NCBI RefSeq assembly: GCF_014898815.1
Contig: NW_026515534.1
Location: 248,001-312,000 of the forward strand
DNA from: Panonychus citri
Taxonomy: Eukaryota > Arthropoda > Arachnida > Trombidiformes > Tetranychidae
DNA: 64,000 nt
Direction of reading: 5' to 3'
This document shows, in pieces, positions 33,121 to 45,901 of the stretch (positions are counted from its first letter, which is position 1; the number at the start of each line of letters is the position of its first letter). The translations under genes and the position numbers were made by a program. A model generated the notes under the pieces. That model was not told where the DNA came from. It saw nothing but the letters and a program-made list of their open reading frames with translations, and did no database searches.

Positions 33121-33907
33121 CCTTAGACCAACGAATATATTTAAAATTAACTAACAATTTACTTATTGTTAATATGTACCATTCTCATCGAGCAATAGCC
33201 ATAGATTATGATCTTTTTCGTTAGTTTATTTGAACTCAAAGTAAAAATTTCAACCCATAGGTTCGAGCAACAATTGACCCATAAATCGATAAATCAAACT
33301 ACACATCGAGTCAGAATTTAATAAGTCCATGGTGTACTTTAAATCCGATAATCTATTTGAATATTTGAATGTTCGAAATTTGAAATTTTATGTGGCCATT
33401 GTAGAATCGAATTGTTCATCTTGAAAAGGAAGTGAATTAAGTAACAATGTTGCCAAGTAATAGTTTCGATTGGAAAAGAGAAATGAAATAAAAGCTCCAA
33501 GAGAAAACAAGTTCAGAAATTGTAACTCTCTTTCTCTCCTTCGAGTTGATGATGAGTATGAAACTGAGTCAGACAGAATGAGCTCATGATGGAATCGAGA
33601 TGATGATGATGATGAGAAAATGAGAAGATGAAATCCAGGTTTTCATCTTCTTCATTCATTTGGCAGAACAGTTCATGAGTTTATTGCAATTCTCGAATTC
33701 TGTTTGTGTTTATAAAAGATAAACTGAACTTTATTGTTTTCTTTTCAACTCTTACAAGTTCTTGAGTAAGATTCATATCTATTCAATTTACATGTATTGA
33801 AACAACACCAAGAAATAGTTTTTTATATCTAAAATTAACATCATGTAGTTTGGTTACAACTACAAAACTAATAATGTGATATTGCTCTCGATTCATTCAT
33901 CATCATT
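33121..33907. other. Divergent intergenic region between DEG/ENaC and guanylyl cyclase genes
   Basis: 787 bases separating the two divergent start codons. It contains a TATA box oriented to the right gene and a GAT-rich patch near 33600. No additional gene seen. Confidence 0.6.
33711..33717 (+). promoter_or_regulatory. TATA box of the receptor guanylyl cyclase gene
   Basis: TATAAAA about 197 bases upstream of the start codon at 33908, which would give a leader of about 165 bases. It is one of the better TATA matches in the window. Confidence 0.5.
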
Positions 33908-36900
33908 ATGAATTCATTAACAACTTATGTACATTATTATTACATTTTCTTGTTTCATTTATTATCTTCCATCAAATCCGACCTAATGAACAATTCGATC
34001 CAATTAAATGCCAAAAATGACACTTTCAATGTTGGAATATTAATGGTTAAAAGATACGAAAAAGATGCTGTTCGATTTGATCTTGTACATATTGGACCAG
34101 CGATTGACATTGCAAGAGAAAAGTGTCAAAGATACTATGATATTAATCTAATAACGAAAGAAGGTAAGTTCGAAACAAGTTCGAAATCAATACAGACAAA
34201 TTTCATTTCGATTATTTATTCCATCATCAAGATTAGATTAATTAACTCATATTATCAATAAAGACATGACATAAATAAGAGAGAGAGAATAACAAATATT
34301 CCAATAAGTTTTTTATTCATCATAAACTAGTAAACATAATTTAGAACATAATTAGAACTAATAGAAAACGTTTGACGGAAATAATAATAAATTCGATGGA
34401 TCATCAATTTCCAATGCAATTAACAAGCTAACAAAGGAACATGATAGTAAATCAACTTAGTAATTGTTACAGTCTCTCTCTCACACACACAAAGTGTTAA
34501 TTGTTTCGAGATTAAAGAAATTATAATTGCTTGAACGCATTGATAAACACACAAGAATAATCAACGATCAATGTTAGCAAATAATTAATCAAAATGTTTA
34601 AAGACAATTGAGAATCTATTGAAACATATTTGCGACATGAACGAATTGGAAAAGTTAATTTTACTCTATTTCCATTTACTGGATTAATTCAGTTAATGGG
34701 AGTAAAAAGTTGCACTAAGCAGAATTGTAAGATTAATGTTATTGCATTAGAAAAATTAAATACTATTAGTAGGAAAGTCAAACAATCGCTTATTTAATTC
34801 CAACATAGTGGTAAAGTTAATCACTTAATAAAGATTATCACGAACTTTCAGTGGTGGATCAATAATTTCGAACTTCGAACTTGTAAAGTGCATCAAATAT
34901 TAGATCGAAATTTACTCTCGAAGTGAACCAATAGGATAAGAACTAAAGTTTCATTGGTTTGATTCTATGGTAAATTGAGCTTATCATCACCTCGAGGCGA
35001 TTAACTGATTGTTCATTGATCTTGTAATCTTCTTCTGACCTTGATATGAAAATTCGTACTGCAGAATTGTAGACAGAATCTCGAACTTGATTAATCTCAT
35101 TTTCTTTTATGATATTATTATATTGAGAATTTTCATTTTTTTTCGAAGATTTTTATTACATTGAGTTTCGTTCAGTTGTGATATTTGATAAATATTGAAT
35201 TCTTGGGATGATAATGAAGATTTAATGAAAAATTCATGTTCGAAAATCATAACGGTAAACAACTTTTCTTTTAAAGGTTATTATGATGGTACATGTAAGG
35301 AAAGAGAAGCAATTGGTCGAGCTTATGATCTATTGGAAAAATACAAGGATAATCTTGTTGGTTTCGTTGGACCAGCTTGTAGTAATGATCTTCAGGTAAT
35401 CGAAAAATTATTCACAATTTAGGTTCATATGGATAATCGAGATATAAAAATGAAAACGAGAATAGAAATTCACACTTTATAAACGAACTTGAATATCATA
35501 TTTTATCTTGCAAGGTTCGAGTTCATCAATAATCCAATAGGATCTTTTATTTTTTCAGTAAGTTTATTTATTCTCATGGATCTGGAATCCATCATTAGTC
35601 GATAATAGTTCAGAGAATAACGGAAAATGAAACACTTGAGTGCAAATGATGTATCCCTGAAGTTATCATTATGAAGATAAACACCATGAATATGAACTTG
35701 AATCCTTGACAGAAAATACAGTTTAAACAAAACTAATACCATTTTCCCCTCTTTTGATCAACAATTGTTTTCTCGAACTTTTTCTCCCCAAAACGATAAA
35801 TATTATTTCTTATCCAAATACTAGTCGGTCTCTCAACTTGCCGCTTATAAACATATTCCAATATTAACTGGACTTGGGGATATAATTTTGAGCCACAGGT
35901 CAGATTTAAATTCACTGATACGACTCTCATACGATATGAAGGATAAGGCTCGAGCGATATTGGCATTTCTCGATTATTTTAAATGGTCAACTTTTGGCCT
36001 TGTCTACAGATACGGTGACGTTTATTACAATACTTTAGCCGATGTACTTTTGAAACTTCTTAAATGGCCTAAATATTCACATTTTAAATGCTCTTGTCGT
36101 GAGACTTATTTTCGTGATTCTGATAAAAATATTCTTACAAATATTGGTAAAGTATTGGAAAGGATGACCACTTGCTCTCGAAGTATAAATAATAATAAGT
36201 TACACCTTGATAATAATTAGAATAGAGGTCAACAAGTATAAAGATAATTAAATTTTATTCTCTTCTTCTTCTTCTTCTTCTTCTTGACAGTTATCATTAT
36301 TTTGGGTGGAGATAAAGATGTTAGAACTATCTTATTGAAAGCTCATCAACAGGGAATGACTCAAGGAGATTATGTATTCATTTATCCAGAACTAATTGAA
36401 GCTGAAGCTCTTGGAAATATGAGTTGGTCTCGAGGAGTCGGTAAGTTAATTATCGTTCATTTATATATGTAAACATTTCAAACTTTGATATTTTCCTTTT
36501 CAATAATAATAATAATCAAATAAATAATTGATTCCTAATCGTAAGTCGATTACTTCAATTTATTATTATTACGGTTAGAAAACAAATCTCCACCTCTTAC
36601 CCTTGACCCAAGGTGAATATTTGTTTATCTTGACCATAGATTAATGAATCGATATTTTTAATTATTCATCTGTATTCCCATTTGAATGACCATGTTTCTT
36701 AATATACAGGGTACTTACTATTACTTATTTTGTGTATTAGCTAATGAGAAATACAATTGAACTGGAAAGTTTATCAGTTTCCTAAAACAATATAAACTTT
36801 TCATTTGTAAATGAATGTAAAAAAAAACAGCAACAATATTGATCTAATTAAGATTAATCCATGGTCATTGTTTATTGATTGTTAAATAAATAATTACACC

Positions 36901-39900
36901 TAATCAGTTAATCTAATTGAAAAGTTGTCTCGTTTTCTAATCATTTAGAAGATGAATCGATTGGTTCACAATTAAAAATTGCTTATCAATCTCTTTTAAT
37001 TGTAAGCCTTAATCAACCTCCGGGTGACCATTATAAAAACTTTTCCGATGAAGTTAAATCTCGAGCTGATCGTGATTACAATTATCAATACAATGAACAA
37101 GTGGTAAGAATTTAAATCCAACAGATTAACCATTAAAAACAATCAATGTAATCAGATTATGTGATTAACTCACAGTTAACCAATAACATTATCAATTAAA
37201 TTGCTAATGTACTTGACAATCATTGATTACCATTGATAATCATATCCAACAAATGATTGAGATTAAATTTTAATGGAACAAAAAAAAACCAAATTTCTTT
37301 TCATTTCTGTTTAATTTGATTTGGTTCTTCAATCAATCAACAATTAAAGGTAAACTATTTTACTGCAAGTTTCCATGATTCAGTTCTACTTTTATGCCGA
37401 GCCATCAGGGAAACTTTGAATGACCATCAGAATCCCTATGATGGTCAACTTCTTGTCCAGCGAATGAGAAACTTAACTCTTAATGGTATTTCTGGAGATA
37501 TAACCATAGATGATGAAGGTGATAGGATAGCTGATTATGCTCTTCTTGACCAGACCAATATTGATAATGGATTATTTGAGGTTCGTCTTGTTCATTTAAT
37601 TAACTTTCCAATGTTTGACAATTAAATTACCTTTTATCCCATTTCCTTGATAATCTCTCCATCAGGTAAAACAATGATACAACAACCTTAATCTACTTTT
37701 CAAACATCATTACCCTGGATCAATGTTTATTTAATCTTTGAAAAAGGTTACATGAATACATACAGGGTGATTAACTAATTCTAACTTTGACTCAATTAAC
37801 CTTTAATCTTCAGGTTGTTTTACGCTATTATGGGGCAACCAAAAAGTTCACCAAAGAGAAAGAAATTAAATGGCCTCCGGGTGAATTTGGTGTAAAACCA
37901 ATGGACATTCCCGAGTGTGGATTCAATGGAGATACTTGTGACCAGGGTAATCAATTTTTGTCCAATTTTCCACAATTTTTCATACAATTAAAATGATTCT
38001 TTTACACTTATTTTACTTAGATCTACCCTATTGGAATATATTGTTGACCATTTTCTTGATTATAATTACACTTATTCTTACAGCTTCTTTGTTCATCTAT
38101 CGGTCAGTAGTGTGGTCATTCAGTTGAATTTATTTTCTCTTGACCTTTTCAATTTGAATCTAATCTGATTTACTTTTTTTTTCCTTCTTTCATTGGGTTT
38201 ATCCTTTAATCGTATTAGTAAAGTCAAATTGGAAGCTGCTTTGGCTAATATGTCTTGGAAAGTTCGTTGGGAGGACATTATTCTTGACCATGGTCCACGA
38301 CAATCGTTCATGAGTAAAATTACAACATCAAGTCAGGTAAATAATGAAACAATTGTTGATCAATGTTAATTTAATTTCGTGCTTTTTGGTTAATATTGTT
38401 ATTATATATTCAGGGTGAATTAAATGAGATGCGTTGTAATGAAGGAAAAATCTTATGTGCCCATTACAAGGTATTTAATTTTCTGTTTGTTATCATTAAC
38501 CTTTTCGTATGATGATTAACTTAATTGTTATCAGAGATTAATCGTAGATTTCCAATGGAGAGAAAGATAAAGTATCATCTTCATCTCTTTATATTCAAAT
38601 AAGATATTCACCTTTATCTTTGTTAACCTCTAAATTGACCTTGTGGTAAATTAGATCTCAGATTAGATAAGATTAACCATTTACCTGTGAAAATTGCGTC
38701 ACAATCACATTGGATTTGCATGCTTACCGAATACCTATCATGTGGACATTATCCTAACCCCTTTAATAGGCCCAAAAGGATTATAACTCTAACTTTTGGC
38801 TTGGCTTAGGGTAATCGGGTCGCCATTAAAAAACTTCCTTCCCAAAGGATTGAGGTCACCAGGGAGATTCTCATGGAATTGAAAATTGTAAGTAAAGGAT
38901 GAATTAAATCCATTAATCCAATTGATATTCTATTAAAAATCACAATCGATTCTTGATAATTTGTTAACTTTTACCATCAAATGATCATTTGAAACAATTA
39001 TCTTAATCTATCAAGAATTTGATTCAATCCATTCCAATTGAACTATTCAATCTAAAAGAATAAAAAATTTTCGAGTTGAAAATTCAATAAAGAAAATGAT
39101 TTTCTTTTTTTTTCACCATCAGATCAGTAGATTTATCCAATATTTCACCAAGAATAATAATATTTCCAGGATATATTAGATTGTCTTTTCTTTGTCAACT
39201 CATTTTGAAATTAATCCTTGATCGATGTGTTGAAACTAATTTCCTGTAGATGGCTAACCAATAATTCATGGATATTGGGAAATTCAGTTGACTTATATCA
39301 ATTCTCTTCTTCTTTTCTCAATGAATCTTCACTCTAGAATTAAGTGATTCTGGAATCATGAATTAGATTTTATTGATTACCATTCACAGATCTGATTAAT
39401 TAATTTCTCTCTTCACTTTTCGCTTTTATAAAAAAAAATCTATTTTCTAGATCAGGGAGACTTCCCATGAGAATTTGGCTCGTTTCATTGGGGCTTGTAT
39501 TGATGTTCCAAATGTAATCTTAACCGAATTCTGTCCCAAAGGCTCATTACGTGATTTATTGATGAACTTTTCTCTTAATTTGGATTGGATGTTTCGATTT
39601 TCCTTGATTAATGACATAATCGCTGGAATGTGTTACCTTCACAGTAGCGAGCACATTTACCATGGAAGATTAAAGTCGACTAATTGTTTAGTTGATTCTA
39701 GATTTTGTATCAAATTATCTGATTTTGGTTTGGAGAAACTTAGAATCGCAGCTTCATCAAACCCTTCATCTCATGAACATCAACATAATCAGAATAAATG
39801 TTCAATCAAGACAATATCTTCCAACACTGAGCCTCATCTAACTGTCTCAGTTGAAACAAATGGTATCATTTCCAGCGGTCATTCTGACCCTTACTCGATA

Positions 39901-41734
39901 CTTTATCTATCACCTGATTTACTTAACAAGGACATTAATACTAAATCGAATCAAAACTCAACTAGAATAAATGATGTAGAAAAGGCTCGAAATAGGTGAG
40001 ATTACATTCGACACATGCATATACATGGAATATTTTCATCGAACATTTTTCTTCACCTGATTCTTGACCATTCCTTTTGTCATCTCTCACTTACTAGAAC
40101 TCGGTGTAGATGTTCAGAAGTTTCCAAGTACAAACTGAGACGTTGTTATGATTGCGTTTATCGAGGACAAAAGGCAGATGTTTACAGTTACTCGATTATA
40201 TTACAAGAGATTATCACTCGATCATTTCCATTCCATCCTTATGTTTTATGTATGGACATTCAGAGTAAGTTGAGAAGATAAATCATCTCGAAAACAGCAT
40301 AGTTATTACAGTTGAACTTTTCGTTTGAGTTTCTCATGAAAAATTGCTTGTCATTAATGTAAATCGTTGAATCTGATGAACTTTTTTATAGCAATCGCAA
40401 ATAATGTTGTTCGTCACGATCTTAGACCGGATGTACCTCTCGATTTATGTGAAAATAAGGAGCTTTATCATCATATGGTTCGATGTTGGTCTCGTGAACC
40501 TCATTCAAGGCCTGATTTTAATCAGATTAAGCGAGAGATCAGGTTAATCGCTCGATTAAGTGGTCAGAATGATGATTCATTGGAAAATGTTACACTAACG
40601 GAGAAATTGTTACAAAGAATGGAACAATATGCAAATGAGTTGGAGTCCATAGTTGAACAAAGAACTGGAGAACTTGCTGAAGAGAAGAAGAAAACTGAAG
40701 AATTATTATATCAAATTCTACCAAGGTAAAAAAAATAGTTCGAAAAATTTTCCAATATCGATTTTCATCTAATCAACTTTGTTTTCCACACTGAAATACT
40801 CAGGATAGTTGCGAATCAATTGAAAATCGGAGAGAGTGTCATTCCTGATTATTACGATTCTGTGACAGTTTATTTCAGTGATATCGTTGGATTTACAGCA
40901 ATGTGTTCTGATAGCACTCCAATTGAAGTGGTCAATTTCCTTAACGATTTATATACCTGCTTTGATTCAATCATTTCCGATTATGATGTCTACAAGGTAA
41001 CACGATGAGAACCTTTAACAATCAATTAGTTGATTAGACTTTCGTGCATAGATGTTATTTGCTATCATGATAATCAACTAATAATATCTCTTTAATTACT
41101 ACGAAATTTTTTAAAGGTTGAAACAATAGGCGATGCATATATGGTTGTTTCCGGTTTACCTGAAAGAAATGGACCGGAACATGTTCGACAAATTGCTCGA
41201 ATGTCCTTACAGATATTACGATCAGTTGATGGGTTCGTTATAAGACACAGAAAAGATGAGAAATTGAAACTTAGAATCGGGATACATTCAGGTAAACAAA
41301 TTGCTCGAAATTTTATCCAACTGAATGATATCAATAAATGACCACTGGTCTCTTTTATTAGGTCCATGTTGTGCTGGTGTTGTCGGTAATAAGAGGCCAA
41401 GGTACTGTCTGTTTGGAGATACTATTAATACAGCGTCTCGAATGGAATCGACGGGAGAAGGTGAATAATCAAGTTCCAGTCAAATTAATTGATTCGGATC
41501 ATCTTGTTAATTTATTTTTTATTTTTCTTCTTCATGTCAATGAATCTTTTAGCTTTGAAAATTCATATAAGTTCAGCAACGAAAATGCTTCTGGACAAAT
41601 TCGAGCAATTTATCATAGCCGAAAGAGGAGATGTTATAATAAAAGGTAAAGGGATCATGAGAACCTATTGGCTTCTCCATGAAGAGATTCCGATTAATCA
41701 GCAACATGATACTCAGCAATCAATTAATGGTTGA
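33908..41734 (+). CDS. Receptor guanylyl cyclase (natriuretic-peptide-receptor type)
   Basis: 18 exons: 33908-34163, 35277-35395, 35825-36182, 36291-36440, 36949-37103, 37350-37580, 37814-37946, 38021-38102, 38219-38336, 38414-38470, 38810-38887, 39451-39995, 40098-40264, 40392-40725, 40804-40996, 41117-41291, 41362-41460, 41553-41734. All junctions are GT-AG and all phases agree, giving 1143 residues. There is a signal peptide, then a periplasmic-binding-like receptor domain to about 468 (GFVGPACSNDL, LSYDMKDKARAILAFLDYFKW). A transmembrane helix lies at about 470-492. The kinase-homology domain (about 545-880) has HGRLKSTNC in place of the kinase HRD loop, so it is catalytically dead as in the family. 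A coiled coil precedes the cyclase domain (about 930-1125), which has YFSDIVGFT metal Asp residues, KVETIGDAY and RYCLFGDT. The Glu and Cys are those that select GTP. It makes cGMP in response to an extracellular ligand. Confidence 0.95.
34164..35276 (+). other. First intron of the guanylyl cyclase gene
   Basis: 1.1 kb AT-rich intron, GTAAGT donor, TTTTAAAG acceptor. No separate gene or element recognised in it. Confidence 0.7.
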
Positions 41735-42505
41735 TAATTTATTCCTTTGAATAACTTATTCTAAAATATTATATCATTAATGTGTATCTACGGTAAAGCT
41801 AACAAGAAATGATTAAATCTTTTTTCTATTCTTATCAAAGTATAAATAGTTTTCTATTGAGAAATTCTGATAACGATAATTTCTTGGATTAAATTCAGAC
41901 CTTATATTAGACTGTGACTTTTAGATTCACATAATTGGTGTTGATTTAGAGATAAATTTAGGTATTAGTTAGAAATCTAAAGTTAGTTAATTGTTATTAT
42001 CGGTTGAGGTTTGAATGTTTAATTCGCACTTGATTTAAGCTTCAAAATTGATTGAAATTACTAATGGTGAAAGAATTTTCTGTTCACTAAGACTCATTCA
42101 ATTCTGTGGTTTGAATTGTATCACCATGATAATCAGCTGAAAGAGAAGAATGAAGAAAATCGTAAGACCTTGTTGTTGAGAAAATATCAAATATCTGGAT
42201 AAACTTATTAATCCATAGGACTTTGATAAAGATTATTAAGATTCTATTGGAATGTTAAACGTCACATTTTGTTAATGACAATTCTAATTGATAGATGGAA
42301 GAGAAAAGTATAAAATGAACGTTAATTGTTAAAATGAGAGATAAATTTACCGTTAAGTCAGTTGATGATCGGCGGTCGATCAAGTCTACTTACAGTGTTA
42401 ATTGATTGACGTGTGTTGAAATATATAAATAAGTCCAAGTCCGTGTTAACCGTTATCCTCGTTCATTCATAATTGTAATACTACCAACAAAAGGGTTGAA
42501 AGAAA
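41735..42505. other. Intergenic spacer with promoter of the first SLC46 gene
   Basis: 771 bases without coding signal. The last ~90 bases hold the TATA box listed separately. Confidence 0.55.
42422..42429 (+). promoter_or_regulatory. TATA box of the first SLC46-like gene
   Basis: TATATAAA 77-84 bases upstream of the ATG at 42506. A start near 42455 would give a leader of about 50 bases. Confidence 0.5.
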
Positions 42506-44550
42506 ATGGGTAAATTAAAATCGCTGATTGAAATTCTGAAAGATTCTCATATGGAATTTTTTTACCTGGTGTTCATGTATGGATTAACGGTTCAATCAAC
42601 TGTTGTAACTCAACTGATTGAGGATAAAATTTGTCTCAATCAATTTGGATTTAAATTAAACGATTGTCTTGATGATAAATCAGATAATAAAACTATGATT
42701 CTAAAACAAGCTTCGTTAATTACAAGCTATCGATCGCTTCTGAGTAAACTTCCATCAATAGCTACAACCCTGTTCGTAGGTTCATGGATTAATAACTATC
42801 CGAATCACTTAAAGTTCATTATTACCATGCCATGTATTTCCAGTATTCTTCAGATATTCATACTCATTGGAAATGTAATCTTTTTCAAATTGGGTGAGTA
42901 TTTTGTTTTCACTTCCTTTCTCCTAATTTTGAATGTACAAGACTCGAAAAAAAAAATCAAAGTCGAAAAGTTTTGTTTACAACTTTAAGAAGTTGACATT
43001 GATTTGATTCATTGAATGATGATCAACTTTGATTGATAAAATTGATCTGATTTTCACCTAATCAAGGTAGATATAAATTCAAATGCTTGGTAGGCTTAAA
43101 GTATAATCACAAGGATTAGCTAATCAGCTAATCCAATCGTTCATTGAAATCACGTACTCTCTATGTTCAGAGTTCTGCTAGGGGACAGATCATCAAAGAA
43201 ATTACATAATTTTCGATATTTTTGTTTAGATCCGAAAACCGTATTAGTTGTTGACCTTTTACCTTGGATATTTGGTACAATCCGAAATACATTTATGGCC
43301 CTTCAAACTTACGTTGTATTGACTAATCCACCAGAGAAACGGATTATTAAATTTGCTTCCATTGATGTTGCCAGTTTAACGGGTATTTAGTTAATTGTTA
43401 CAAATCAATTGAGAAGATTTTAATTTTAATTTGATATTATATTTGTTTCATTTACTTTTGATTAGGGTCGATTGCTGGTCAGTACACTGGAGGTTGGATT
43501 CTTGATCAGAAACCTTGGTTTCCTAATCAACTTCACAATTATCTTGGAGTGTTCATCATCTCATTGACATTCAAGCTAATTGCTGTTTTATTTTTCATAA
43601 TTAAAGTACCAACGGTTTACAGGTTGAATGAAAAACGAGCTAAAAAGAATCCAGATCATGCGAAACATAATTTACCTATTAAAACACAGAAATCGTTGGA
43701 AACCCAAAAATCTGAGGAATACGAAGGTCCAGTTAAAGAATTTATTTCGAAAGTTTTTTCAATCGATGCTCAGAAAAAACTTTTCGGAACATTGATCAAA
43801 GAGCGTGAAGGTGGACGAAGAGAGGTACTACTGCTTCTTGTCGGTGCTGAGATTGTTTTACATATCGAAATGTCTCTCAGAGGAAATATAACCTTCCAGT
43901 TTTCTCAAAAGGCTTATGGTTGGTCAAACTACGATTATTCAAGGTATCATGCAATCGTCAGGGTGATTCCAGCATTCATACAATTGGTTGGACCTCGAGT
44001 TTTCATTCAGAGACTTGGAGTATCTGATATAAACCTTGGACTAATCGCAATCGTTTCCCATGCGGCTGAACAAACAATCACCGGCTCCTGGTTGGCCACC
44101 GGTGGTTTTATAGCTGCTACATTATCAGGGTGTGTTTTCACTCTGTTCAATGCCGCTGTCAGATCACTTCTTTGTAATGTTGTCGATCGAGATGAAGTTG
44201 GTGGGGTTTTCAGTATGTTATCGGTATTCAGTTCAATTCTTACCCTGGGAACCGATTGGGTTCTCATCAGAGTTTTCAATGCAACTTTGACTTCCTATCC
44301 TGGTCTATGTTTCCATATGTGTGCCTGTGCCGCAATTATACCTTTCAGCGTTTTCCTTTGGGTCAAATTTAAAAGGCCACATTTGGTTAGTAAAAATTTG
44401 GTCAGTTCGATGGGAGGACCAACAAAGAAACCAGAAAGTGATAACCCAAATTCAATTGGAAATGGAAATGTAGAAATGAGCGAGAAATCTCATGCTAATG
44501 ATCTTGAAAATGGCAAGAAAATCGAACCCGATAAATATCAATATAATTAA
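42506..44550 (+). CDS. SLC46-type (proton-coupled folate transporter-like) MFS carrier, copy A
   Basis: Exons 42506-42893, 43230-43382 and 43466-44550, both introns in phase 1, give 541 residues. About twelve hydrophobic segments fit a major-facilitator carrier. The N-terminus has the family-like run LTVQSTVVTQLIEDKICLN after TM1, and YRSLLSKLPSIATTLFVGSWIN at TM2-3 corresponds to the G-x-W-S-D region of SLC46 proteins. GSIAGQYTGGWILDQ marks the sixth-helix region. A hydrophilic central loop (about residues 220-275) separates the halves, and the C-terminal tail is charged. SLC46 members move folates, haem-related or small amide compounds with protons; the substrate here is unknown. The next gene is a tandem paralogue with the same exon layout and an almost identical second exon. 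In-frame reading past the first donor (to 42988) is intronic. Confidence 0.85.
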
Positions 44551-45901
44551 ATATAATTAAATATAATATGAAACTTCAGGAAATTTTATCATTCACAAGT
44601 AAAAGCCTCTTGGTTAAACATTACGACGTCAATATCGTTTTCATGAGCATTTATTCAACTTCATCCAATCTCATCTCATCTCATCTTATATTATTATTAT
44701 TATTTATCATTTAAATTGTTTTCCATTTCTCATTGTTATTATCACATAAAATATTATTCTCTGTTGAATGTATTGAAGAAATATACACCTTGTTACTTAT
44801 ATTAATTGTTGATTTTAATAAATTTCGAACATCGATAATTAATGTTGATCTTTTTTTTCACCTCAATCAAAGTTAATTCATTGGTTCTAAGTTTACATGA
44901 ATTATAAAAGTTGAATCGATCAGGATAACTTCCTAAAACTCACTTGTAGCATGATAGTAACTTTATGAACACGTTTTCTTAGGAAAACTGAGTGACATCA
45001 AACGGGAATGGTTTAGATAGAAACTTAAACGACGATTCAATTTCAATAAATGAACACGAAAGAAAGAAAATAGGTTCGAAAACACTGATTGTTGATACAT
45101 GTAAATCGATGAATTATTAATACAAAAACAAATCGATGTTCTGTTTATTGTAGTTAAGTTCACAATGACTGAAGGGGAATTTTTGAACATTCAAAGCTAA
45201 AAAGAGGCCTAAGATAAAACGATCACAAAAGAATTGATAGAAAAGGGAATTTTTAGCGGGAAATACACAAAGATTTCTGGTAACATGGTTATCATGTAGC
45301 TTCTAACGAAGATGATTTGAAATTGAATCGTTTGTAGACCGATTTCGATAAATTTACCCTACCACCATAACGAATTCATCAAATCTTCAGATAAGATTAA
45401 ATTCTTTCGTAGTTTCAAATAGTTATTAGGAATTAATATGATCGATGTACTAAAACTATGCAAGAAAATTCTTTCCTCGTATTATAACCACTTGTGGATT
45501 AACAAGGAATCAGTAAATCAGATAAATAACAAGTAACGAAGACGAGAAAATAATAATCTGATACTAACATTATTCTGAATTAATCTAAACAAGATTAAAG
45601 TTCTAATCCTTCTTCTGAATTTGGGTTTAACTATTGAATGCTGATTGAGTTAATCGATTTATTAATAGAGGAAAATAACTATTGCACTTGAAATTCATTA
45701 CAATATATAATCAAATGAATTTTCATCGACAAGTTACAAGTTGATTAGGTGTTGAATTGCCTTTTTCTTGTTAACCTAATAGTTCATCTTTAGTCGCTTA
45801 TTATTATCCATGAATAAGTTCTGTTATTAAACTAAAGTTGAATAACGATTCTCTAGAGACTTTGAAAAGTTCGTGAAAAAAAGTCATCAAAGTAAACGAC
45901 A
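44551..45901. other. Spacer between the two SLC46-like genes
   Basis: 1.35 kb. The first ~270 bases are 3' flank of copy A with several TAATTAAATA repeats and a poly(A) signal. The rest is AT-rich without recognised features. No clear TATA box precedes copy B. Confidence 0.55.
44817..44822 (+). terminator. Poly(A) signal AATAAA of SLC46-like copy A
   Basis: AATAAA 267 bases after the stop codon, followed by a T-rich stretch at 44848-44855 that fits a downstream element. Confidence 0.45.

Noticed and set aside
43163..43229. In-frame sequence just upstream of exon 2 of SLC46-like copy A
   Set aside because: It precedes a good TTGTTTAG acceptor, and copy B has no equivalent, so it is intronic.
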